A stretch of 64,000 bases of DNA from Blepharisma stoltei (lineage: Eukaryota > Ciliophora > Heterotrichea > Heterotrichida > Blepharismidae), in NCBI GenBank assembly GCA_914767885.1, contig CAJZBQ010000021.1:1-64000 (forward strand). The letters are read 5' to 3'. This document shows positions 23,414 to 34,900 of the stretch, piece by piece. Below the pieces are notes generated by a model that was not told where the DNA came from, did no database searches, and was given only the letters and a program-made list of their open reading frames with translations. The stretch's first letter is position 1. Every line of letters starts with the position of its first letter. The position numbers were made by a program, and so were the translations under genes.

Positions 23414-26400
23414 ATGAGTTTCTTTATAATTTTCTTTTTTGCTCAAGTATTTGGAATCGATATTGCTTGCAACATGAATAAATGCTCTCCGAACACTGTA
23501 ATGCATAAGTAGAGAGGAGATAAATCGTGCGATGCTGATTGCATGTTTTCTTATTGCAATTATGACTCAAGAGAAGCTTATCAAGTAACCAGTGATATTA
23601 AAAAATCAGACTGCTATGGAAATCCATGTGACGTGAAAAGCAAATGAGAATGTTATAGAAATGGAGCGAGTATCCTTGGAGATGGAAATTGTGACGAAGC
23701 CTGCAATGTTCAAGAATGCGGGTTTGACTTTGGAGACTGTGGGTACTGCGCTCCATCATGTAACTAATATTTAGGCTATAAATCAATGCTCGGAGGAACA
23801 TGCGACGTTGAATGCAATACAACTTCTTGCTACTATGACTATGGAGCATGTTTGGACTGCTCTTCTGGATGCACTTCTTCTATATGAGGAAATGGAGAAT
23901 GCAACCAAGAATGCAACAATAAAGAATGCAACTTTGATAATGGAGACTGTTTAAGCCAAACTTGTGCACCCAACTGCTATCTTTGAATGCTAAACAACAC
24001 CATTTGTGATGAAGCTTGTCAGGTAGAAGAGTGCCATTTCGACTATTTTGACTGTGATTGCAATTCTGGATGCTTTTCTACCTTGCTGGGCGACGGAGAA
24101 TGCAATGAAATCTGCAATACTGAAGCCTGCAACTTTGACGAGGGAGACTGTGGGTATTGTGCAAGTGGTTGCTTCTTAGAAACGCTAACAAACGGTGTAT
24201 GTGACGAGGCTTGCAATACCTTCCGCTGCAAGTATGATTATTTCGCTTGCAAATGCAATGATGACTGCCAAGCTGAAGATTATGGAAAGTGCAAGCTAGA
24301 GTGCATGGTAATGGACTGCAGTTATGATCAAGTAGGTATTAACCCTGAAAAGAGATGCCAGAGCGAAGATTTAGTTTGATATTCCATTTTCCAACAGTCT
24401 CTCAAAGCCAATTTTGATATCCCAGTCAGCTTTGATGATTGTTCAACAGCATCCTCTTCCCAGTGTTCTTTATCCATGTCAGTAAACTTTGAGTCATGCT
24501 ACTCCGAGTGTTATTATAGAGAATGCAATTATGGACTGTGCAGCTTTACAACTGGCTGTGATCTTATTCCTGATAGTGATAAAAATTTAATGTGCACTAT
24601 TTGCAATGGAGATTGGCTCGATAACTGCTATTCATGATATACTGATGGGGATGTTTTATTTTTGATGGGCCTTGGAGTTATGCATCATAGCAAATATCTC
24701 TCAGCGGGCCTGCCAGATTTCTATATTTATCATGTCACCTCTAATCAAGCAGGGTCGACTCCTTCAGGAGACGGTAGCCCATATTTTCCTTTTGAAACAC
24801 TTGATTATGCGTTAGAAAAAATATATAAGCTTAGAAAAACAATGAACTTTATATACTTAGCAAATGATGGAGAATACACTTTAAATAATTGCGAAACATT
24901 TGGTTCTTATAGTTGGAGCTATGTGGTCAAGACCTATGATGAGAACAAAGTTAAGATAAAAATCAATGGGTGAAGTGCAAGCACATGCGAAATTTCTAAG
25001 AGTGTAACATTTGAAAACGTCATTTTTGACGGCTCAGAACAATACGTTACGTGCAATGACACTGCTTATTGTGAATATTGTTCGTACAGCACCTACAATG
25101 AAACTAATGGCTATTGATATAACGATAGAAATCAGCCTTCTTCTCAAAATTTACCTATAAGCAATTGCAAGAATCCGAGAACAAGTCTTTTTTTAATGCA
25201 CAATGCTCATTTTACTCTGAAAAACGTTGAAATCAGAAACTTTCGATTTAATTTCAGTTATATTATACAAGGAAGTGGCAATTTAAAACTTTTAAATGTT
25301 AATTTTGATAATGTCCAACTTAGTGGCTCAGAGGAAAACGCAGTTATTTGCGGAAACGATCGATATGGAGACTTGGACATAAATTATATCGGAGGCAGTG
25401 TGACGAGGCTGAATAACGGTTATGAAATCGATGACCCAATAGATCTTCGAGGATTTTTATATACAATATACATGACTACCATTATAATTAGAGATGTAGA
25501 GTTCAAATATAACTTAGTCGCTAGAAAGCCAAACAGTTCTTTGTCTACTGCTTCCTTAATTTATTTCAAGACTATCAGAAGTATTGAAATAGGCAACTGT
25601 ACTTTCATGTACAATTATTGTGAAACTGGTGTGATCTACTCAAAGCTAGATCTTAGCGACTACGAAACTGACTATAATGAGACGAATTATTTGTACTATG
25701 TAATGCGGACACACATTTATATACATGATTCTAGATTTATTTCAAACTATGGGAATCTTGGGATAGTTCATATTGAGTTTTTGTATAAACTTTTAAATGT
25801 CCATTTTGATAATGTCACTTTTGAGTCGAATGGTGTGGACGGTGACTCTTTGGTTTATATTTACAATCCGAATATTTTAGAAGAATACAAAACGGAGACC
25901 TCTGCAAGCATAGTCGTCCCTAATATAGGAACAGCCTCTGTAATCTTATCTCCAAGATGATGCAAAATCAATAAGGTGACTTTCACAAATAATCATGCCT
26001 CAAGTGCCATCTATGCTTATAACTTAGTGAATTTTCAAATCCAAGATTTGGTGATTAGCTCCAGCGGGTCCTCAATTGAGGATAAAAATATAAACACTCT
26101 CCTGCTTGACTATTTTATTGAAAATCGAGACATTGAAGACTTATATATATCCAAAGGAAAATCCAATACGAAATTTCCTGATTGCAATTTTATGGTTTCC
26201 ATTATAAATCCATATAAATTAAGCATTCAAGGATTGACTATGCTAAATAATATTTGCAGAAAATCATCTCCAACATTTAAAATTTATAACTCAGACATAA
26301 GAAATCTAACCTCGATTACTTGCTCAGGCAATATTGGATATGGGCAATTGCCTGTTTGCCTTTATTTCACAGGACTTTTCGATAGGAATATAACAAATTC

Positions 26401-29400
26401 AGAATTTATAGGAAATACAAACTACTACAAATCTGGAAACGGAGTAATTGCAATTGAAGGCGAAAATAACATATATCTTACTAATTGTTCATTTGTGAGC
26501 AATTCTGCAAATCAAGTTCCTTTATATTTATCCGGCCAAAGCGTCTATATTGATTCTTCTAATTTCGAATCAAATGAATCCAAGCGCGGGAATGGAGGAG
26601 GCTTGTACTTCATTTCTACCTCTTTGAATAATCCTGGAACACTGATGATTTCATTAAGCAATTTCACTAATAATTCAGCCAATTCTAATGGTGGGGGCAT
26701 TTTCATAGAGAAAAAATCAACGTCTCTATTAACATTGGAGCTTTTAATTTCACAATCAAATTTTAAAGGAAACCAGGCTAAATATGGCTCTGCTTTATAT
26801 ATTGACAACTCTATTATCTTGACTTTAAATTCAACCATAGCTGATTCAAAAATTTTAGAAAATGTATCAAAAATGTCAGGAGCAATCTCACTGTACTTTT
26901 TCAGTGGTATTTTATCTTTTATATCTATATGCATAAAATGGCGCTGACAGGCCACCTAAACTGCTGACCCTATTTCTTCAACATCAGTAGGCCACGGCCC
27001 AGTGTGAAGGTAAAGGGCAGAAAGATTTCGGAAAACCTTTATACATCTCTGGCTAGGTTTTTCTCGGGCCATAGGGAGCTAACCCATAGGACTTGAGTTT
27101 TTGCCTCCGGAGCCATCACTGGAAAAAAACAAGACCCATAGGATCACTAACAGAATGATAACTTCCAAGGGTGGCATTTGTCCAACATGAAACATTAAGT
27201 TCCATCCAGGTGGTGGGCCCATAGGCTCCAGGAGATATGGAAGCCAAGATCGGTAGCGTGAATCCCTTGCCTGCAAATAAAATAGTGACGTTGAAGGAAG
27301 TTGGAATCCGAGGTGCACTCCCTATGGAGCTGAAAACAGGGCCTCTGTATTTTTTGAAGTAGGCCTTCAGGCTTAGAGATGCCTTCCCGAAGAGGGAAGT
27401 TATGTTTCTCCCTGAAGGTTTACCTGTCTCTGCCAGATGGACTAGACAGGTTTACCCACTACATGATTCTCACTTGTCGGAACCAAGAGGGGATTCTTAA
27501 GAATGTGGCTCTTCCCAAAGGAGCTAATCACCAGCCAAATGGGTTCAGGTTGGAAATTCAAGATGGCAGCCTTCAATTTCCTCATTTGAGCTCAAAGGTC
27601 TATGGAAACTGCTCTTTTGGAGCCGAGCCAAGCAAAGGCTAGTGGTACCCGCTTAAGGCCAGATTAATCGCTTTTAATAAACTGCCTGAGATGGCGAGGA
27701 AGAGTATCTGCCTTGATCCATCGGGGGCCATGAGTATTTAGGTGTAAAACTCCAGCCCTATCAATGGCAAAGAGCTTATTAGTCTTAGCATTAAAATTAC
27801 CATCTTTTAAATCTTGCGAGTTCTTAGAAAATACTTCACCTAGTATGGCCGCAGTTTTGCACATTGATATCCCACAAGATACCTATACTGTGCGTTCAAA
27901 AGTATATATTGATTCATCAACTTTTTCAAATAATGAAGGTAATTTCATAATTTATGTCGATAATCAAAACAGAAACTCATCAGTTGAAACCAGAAACTGC
28001 TTATTTGAGTACAACAAAGGAATTGTTATCTCATTAAATTATGACTATTTTATCGAAATTGGATCAATTTTCCGATATAACTCAGGGGTCTATGGGACAT
28101 GTTTTTTCCTCCAAAATTCTGCGATATTATATGCAAACTCCGAGTTTTTGAATAATACAAGCAGTGACTCAGGAGGGGTCATAGCTATGAGCTTTAAATC
28201 ACTTTTCAATTGCGACAATTGCACTTTTAGCAAGAACTGAGCTATAAAGGGAAAAGGTGGCGTTTTAGTAAGTGAGCAAGATTCTCAATTTTTGATATCA
28301 AATTCAAATTTCTCAGAAAATTCATGTGGAAATGATGGGTCAGCAATTTTTTCTTTTAATTGCAATACCACAGCCTCGTTAATAACTTCATCCACTTTTT
28401 CTGGCAACCACGCACAAGGCTCAGGTGTAATAGCATTTATTAGCTCAAAAATGACTATTTCCTCATCTTATATTGGCGGTAACTCAAATAGTGGATATTC
28501 GTCAGGGATTAAATTGATATACTCAAATGCTAATATTTTGGATTCAAAGTTTATAGGCCAGACCAGTATCTCAGGTAATTTTATTTATGCTCTTGCAGAG
28601 AGCAATGTTAATATTCAAAATATCACCTTTTCTGGTGGGTATTCAAAAGAAAGCGGCGGGGCAATCTATTCTAGTGCTAGCACTGTCTCTATAAATTCTT
28701 CAGTCTTTACTGATTTATCATCCCCAAAAGGCGGTGCAATTTACTCTGCTTTTGATAGCACAATAACTATAAGAAATTCAGAATTTTTTAATCTCACTAG
28801 TTCCTCTACAGGAGGTATCATTAACGCTAATCAAGCGAACTTGATTATACAAAACTCAAAATTTAAGCAATTTTACTTGACAGGGATTTATGGGAAAGAG
28901 CTAAAGAAATTAGAAATTTCGGACTCAGAGTTTAGAGATGGCTATGGGTATGATGGCGGAGTAATATTCTGTGACTCATGCAACAAAATTAATATCAAAT
29001 CATCAACTTTTGACAATAATAGTGCTACTTTGTATGGAGGTGCTTTATTTTTGACTGCTAATAGTGAAGAAAAAGCAAGTCAAAGCATTTCTTCATGCAG
29101 ATTTACTAATAATATTGCTCAAAACGGAGGCGCGATATACTCAAATGAAGTTAGCCTAAGCATATCCAGCTCTGACTTCACTCAAAATAAAGCCATATCT
29201 AAACAAGATACTGAAGATTTTGGTATTGGAGGAGGAATCAGGATAGGCTGCCCAAGTACTCAAGCCTGCAAATTTAAACTCCAAATGAACACTTTTACAG
29301 ACAACACAGCAATGCATAAAGGTGGAGCTATTAGTTGAGACGACAATCTGCCTGAATTCGCAAATAACTCATACACAAATAATGCAGCTGAGTATGGAGG

Positions 29401-31507
29401 AGACATTGCTTCTTACCCTGTCAAGTTAATGCAAGTAAATGAAATGGGAGCTTTAGAAGACTATAACAGTCGAAGACTCAATGATTTTGTGTCAGATATT
29501 AATTTGACTGATATTGCATCAGGGCAAAGCATCAAAAATAAACTTGTGGTTGCTTTAGTTGACAACATGAACAAAGTCATAGCAACTGATGATTCAAGTG
29601 AAGCAGAGCTAAAAGCAGTCAACTCGACTACACAAATTTCTGGGAAAATCAAAGTCAACGCTGTCAAAGGGATTTTCAACTTTTCTGAATTTGTCATTTC
29701 AGAAGATCCCGGGTCTGATATACAAATAATGGTCACTTCTTCTGCAATTGATACAAGTAAAATAAAAAAATCTGGGGAAACTGTATTTAGTAAAAGCTTG
29801 GTTTTTAACGTGAATATGCGGAATTGCAAGATAGGAGAAGTCAGCTCAGGGAAAAACTGCGAGATCTGCCCTGCTGGGTTTTATAGCTTAAATCCAAGCT
29901 TAATGTCTTGTTTGGCTTGTCCTAACACAGCTGAATGCTATGGAAATTTTTCAATGGTCCCTCGGCCTGGGTACTGGAGAGACAATATGTATACAGATAA
30001 ATTCTGGAAATGTCCCCATACTTCAGCCTGCTTGGGTTCTCCTGATAAAAATAATATTTCTTATACTGGTGAATGTGGAGAAATGTACAAAGGCAATAAA
30101 TGCCAATCATGCAAAACCGGGTACACTCACACAGCAGACAACAAGTGTGAAAAATGCCCAAGCAAGGTAAATAACATTTTGACTACGTCAGGTATTACTT
30201 TACTACTTATTATCGTATCATTTCTTATTGTAAAAGTTACAAGACAGTCCGCTTTCAAGCCGAAATCACATGTCTCAATCTATATAAAGATATTTTTGAA
30301 CTACATCCAAATGGTGATTTTAGCCTCGACTTTTAAGCTAAAGTGGCCAGACGAAGTCGTAGAAGTTTTTAAAATTCAGTTGCAGTCTGACTATGTGCAC
30401 CAGCAAATGTATTCATTTCAGTGCCTTTTCCAAAGCAATAGCTCACAAAGTCTGGTTTATTTCAGGACTCTTATTATTGTGGCTTTGATCCCAGTCTTCA
30501 TGGTAATTTTATCATTATTCTTTTGGCTTGTTTTTAAGTGCATTAAAAAATCAAAATCGACTTTCTGGGATGATTTTATATCGACATGTATCATTTTGCT
30601 ATTTTTGATTCACCCTAATATTGTAAAAACAATGTTTGCATCAATGAACTGCACTGAAATAAATGATGGAGAATATTGGCTAGAAACGGATCTTGATATT
30701 AGGTGCTGGGACCATGACCATATTTTTTACGTGCTAGTTGTCTCTTTGCCATCTATTGTTATATGAGGAATCATAATGCCAACTATCTGTTTGGTGAACC
30801 TTATAAGGAATAAAAACAATTTAAACGATATAAGTGTGAGGCTTAGGTATGGATTTCTGTTTAATGGGTACAAAGAGCAGCATTTTTACTGGGAATTTAT
30901 AATTTTATATAGCAAAATCATCCTTATTTGTTGCTCTGTGTTTCTTACGAGAATATCTTTGTCACTCCAAGCACTGATTGTATCAATATTATACTCAATT
31001 TATCTGCGTTTACAGTACTCAAATAACCCATACAATGAAGACGTTTTGAACCAAATGGAAATACGTGCTAAACTTGTATGTGTGGTTACCATTTATAGTG
31101 GACTCTATTATTTGATGGGGTCTCTTGGAAATGTCGCGAGCTATTTCTTATTTATTCTAATAGTCATTGCGAATTTTTACTTTTTAGTCTACTGGGCTTG
31201 GTATCTCTTGAAATCGATCTTCAATAAGATAAATAAACATGTGACTGAATGGAAAAATAGAAGCAGGGTAAGCAATCAGCCAGAAGGAAGCAACTTAAAA
31301 ATTGAGGGTGCGGAAGACTTAAGTGGCGTTTTCAGCAAAAAGATTAATGTTTCAATTTCATCAAATGAGAAATTTTTAAGTGAAAGCCAAATTTTGAATA
31401 TGAGCAATGATCCGAGTGATCCGGAACTTATCCATATTGAAGTCGAAATTTCTGAAGAAGCTAAACTCCTCCTTTTTTTTAGATCCATAAAAATTTACTT
31501 TATATAA
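23414..31507 (+). CDS. Giant Notch-repeat, beta-helix, cysteine-rich membrane protein
   Basis: ATG 23414, TAA 31505-31507. Removing introns 23498-23512 and 23760-23774 and the D4 insert leaves 7176 nt and 2391 residues. A signal peptide is followed by several LNR (Lin12/Notch-type) repeats in the first about 330 residues (CDEACNVQECGFDFGDC and relatives). Then comes a very long parallel beta-helix region (about 430-1800) of short repeats such as SNFTNNSANSNGGGIF. A GCC2/EGF-like cysteine block (NCEICPAGFYSL, about 1830-1940) and about eight membrane segments (about 1945-2280) follow. The last 110 residues are cytosolic. The beta-helix units resemble those of bacterial polymorphic outer-membrane proteins and other adhesins. 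Probably a cell-surface adhesion or recognition protein; ligand unknown. Confidence 0.85.
23498..23512 (+). other. 15-nt intron in beta-helix gene
   Basis: GTAATGCATAAGTAG; it carries in-frame TAG, and removal joins Asn-Thr to Arg-Gly-Asp-Lys-Ser-Cys. Confidence 0.85.
23760..23774 (+). other. 15-nt intron in beta-helix gene
   Basis: GTAACTAATATTTAG; removal turns Cys-Asn-stop into Ser-Cys-Tyr-Lys within an LNR repeat. Confidence 0.85.
26927..27801. mobile_element. Germline insert D4, 13-bp target duplication
   Basis: 875 bp, the longest D insert. Flanks ATCTTTTATATCT (26914-26926) and ATCTTTTAAATCT (27802-27814) differ by one base. It starts ATATGCATAAAATGGCG. The part at about 27300-27480 is clearly homologous to D9 (61834-61995), e.g. 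TTTTGAAGTAGGCCTT and CTAGACAGGTTT. Removal gives Gly-Ile-Leu-Ser-Phe-Lys-Ser-Cys-Glu-Phe in frame within the beta-helix. No transposase or reverse transcriptase recognised. Confidence 0.85.
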
Positions 31508-31901
31508 AATTGATAATTATTATAGCATAATCTCTAGCTAGAATTCTAGAACCCAAAATTTATGATTAAGCTCATAACTTCTTTTAAATTCTTGGCTAAT
31601 TTTTTTAAATTTCGAAAAACTTATTAATAAAAAATATTAATTTGCCTCCATAAGATTTTTGCTTGCTCACTGGAGTAAGGAGGAATAAAAACTTAAATAT
31701 AGGGGCTAAGATTTATAGTAATAAAAATAGGAGGATTTGATTTATAATTCAATAAAATCAAGTTAGATTTATAGCATAATAGATAAAATACGAAATATAT
31801 TTTTCTTAAAATATTTTAAATATCAAATTAATATTAAAAAGTATATAATTTTCTGCCAGTTTTATCTAGTTCTTAAAGAATTTTAATAATAAATTTACGA
31901 T
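31508..31901. other. Intergenic DNA between convergent genes
   Basis: AT-rich. A partial B-family end (CCTCCATAAGATTTTTGCTTG... to GGAGTAAGG, about 31640-31680) is recognisable. No gene. Confidence 0.4.
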
Positions 31902-34900
31902 TTATGTTTCTCTAACTTCATATACGATACTCCTAAGTGCGAACGCAAACCTGAACAAATTCCACATATCTCTGCCTTTTTTCCGATACAGCAGACTTGG
32001 GTACTTTTTCCTTTGAAGGTAAAATCCTGCGAGCATAATAGCTATCCACCCAAAAACTAAAAAAGCATAATACGCTATAGGATTCCCACCAATCCCTAAA
32101 TTTCAAGTTGAAATTAAAGCTAGCCAAACAACTGCGATTAAGCTCAGAACCTGCCACAAATGGAATCTCCCATAGTTATACGATTTAATTTTCACAATAA
32201 TTGCAACATAAATCATCATTATCACAATGAAAATTACTCCATGGCTGATATTGCTTGCTCTTTTCAAAGTCTTGGCTAATACAACCAGCAAAGTTTGAGC
32301 TACCGATTTCACCATCAAATAGCCAGGTATCGTTTTCACATGCAAGTTTCCCTGCAATTCCTGCCAAAGAGGTCTATAAAATACTGCTAGAGGCTCATAG
32401 ACTAAAATAGCTACAAAAGAAATGATAGCATAAACCAAGTGACTGTCTTGCCAGCAAAATGCATAGCAGTCTCTCAAAAGAAAGCTATCTGTAAAACTAT
32501 CTCCAATTGCCTCATCACAAAGGAACACATCAAGACAAATTGATATAAATGGCATAAAGCAAAGATTCCCTAATATAGGCATCAAGTTTTCAGCTAGAAT
32601 ATCTATATTTCTAAAAATCCATACATCTTCTCATCTATCATGCAATTTCAGTAAAACAACCACACAGAAAATAATTCATACCCCAATCCAAGCCAGCACA
32701 ATGTCAACAATTATATAGAATCCTCCATCCCTCAGCTTAAAAACTTCTTCAAGATCAACTGTCGATATATTGATAAACGTTGATATTAGTGAGGGTAAAT
32801 AGTAAGGACCCATAGAGGCAAATTGGAAGAACTCTATTGGTATTGTGATTGCTACAATAAAATCATCAACAGACATTTCTTGCTTTTCTCCAAAAATTTC
32901 GACTGGGATATTCCATCACTTCTGCCATATAAATCATGTTATGGCTGAAGTGATAGCTAAAACGATTAGGCAAAGCCCAACCATAAGTCGGGGTAAGGCT
33001 AATAAAGTACACTGTGCCCTTTTCAACCCAAAATCTATAAAAATGACTTAATTTTCAAAAATGTTTTTTTGGTATGAAAAAAAGTGTACTTTATTTAACC
33101 CAACCCCATAAGTCCTCTTCCTTTAGAAAAAGTTTGTATATCTCGATCAGGGAAAGGGCATTTATCGTTTATTTCTCTTAAGTCGCTTGGTTTGGCTGAT
33201 GTCCCATCAGGATAAATCAAGGGATTCAAAATATATATAAGATTTGTACTGAAAGGCTTTAAGTAGCCTACTGGGTAGATCGCAATGCTCCCATTTTTGT
33301 CGACCTTCATAGATTGAATGGTGTACATTTGGAAATTTCTATCGTTACTCTCAGATTCTATCTTATATTATCTTATTAGAAGATATGCTCTCACCATAAT
33401 TGTATGCAATCAACGAGGATCTCCGATACCAGAAATTCAACTGCTACGCATCTTTTCTTTCCACTAAGGGATTGCAATGTCTCCTACTTGCCTTTTGGCT
33501 GCAGAGTTAAGCTGGCAGCCTTCAGATTTGTGAATCCTTGCTTGAGGCTGTTGGCTGGGAACAAGGGTTGTCTACACAAAATCAAAAAAAATGAAATTTC
33601 TGGTCGACAAAATAGAAAAACACATAGCCCATGGCATTACTCCTGTTTCACGCTGGTGAAGTGCCAGATTGGTCTAGGCATTGCCTGTAGACATGCTGGG
33701 AGATCCCTTTCCAACTCCTGCCTTCCTTCCCATGAGGTAAAATCCATTCTTGAAAGCTGACTTGGCTTGGCCCTCAAACGTCAAGAATTGCTAAACCTAT
33801 CATTGCTGTCCATTTCTAGGATGGCAAAACCATACCGAATATAATTAAACATATGCTCGAAGGAAATCGGCATAGCCAACAGTGAAATGCTGAGGCACCA
33901 TATTTAATTAAATTACTCCCAGATTCAATAGATGCAGGGCCCATACACCCTTCAAATTTTGTAAGCCTTATTACTGACATTAATTTTCAAGGATCAGTAT
34001 AATCTTGGCCTTTAGTTATCATATAATCTAATGCCTTTGCAATAAAATAAACAGCATCATAGTAAGCGCAAGCATATAAATTAGGTTCTTTTTTATATTT
34101 ATCTAGATACCTACTAAACGCATCTTTTCCAACTTCTCCAACCCAATTAGAAAATACTAGTGTGGTCATTGACGCTCCGATCTCTAATCTTTTATGCAAA
34201 AAAGCGTCATTATTTGCAATGATATCAAAAATATCCCAGGTTGCAATATAAATATAGATATCTCCTCTTCTCAGTCCTACATCATAAAATTCTTCCAATG
34301 CATATAGACACATTGGGCACTGAACCATCATTAAAACTAATCTTGCCCTCGAATTGTAAATTTCTTGAAACACATATTTATAGTCATTTATAGAGTTCCG
34401 ATCTAAATTCGGATATATCATTCTGGCGCTTTCTGCGTTAACAATATCAATTCCTGCAGCTTCCACAGTATTTTTTACAAGATTATAACTTGTCAACCCT
34501 ACAGTATTATTTGAATAAATTATTGCTACTTTTCTATATGCATAAAATCGCGTATGACGAAGACCCGCCCTCCCGGTAACGGTAACCCATGCATATCAGT
34601 CATGGCTTTTGGGGGGGAAGAGGATGGCCCAGCAGCATCGGGATCCCAGTAGTGATGGGCATAAGCATAGACCCGCTGGTCGTGGCCTGATCCTTTGGCA
34701 TTTCCTTGACTCCTTTTTCCAGTAGCACCCAAGCCTGTATGCGCCCGAGATGGATCAGGGTGGCATACCTGCGCAAGCTGCTACTGTGGGCTGCCCAAAT
34801 CGCGGAAGCGGTTGAGTTCTTCCTAGGGATGGCCTGGTGAGAGGGGAGGCAGACTAGACAGCAATTATATGGCGGTCTCTCCAGTTGAAAGGGTCCCGTT

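Noticed and set aside
24380-24660. Frequent in-frame TGA codons suggesting pseudogenes
   Set aside because: TGA falls at conserved Trp positions throughout intact genes (WD40 blades, FMO motifs), so it is a sense codon here.
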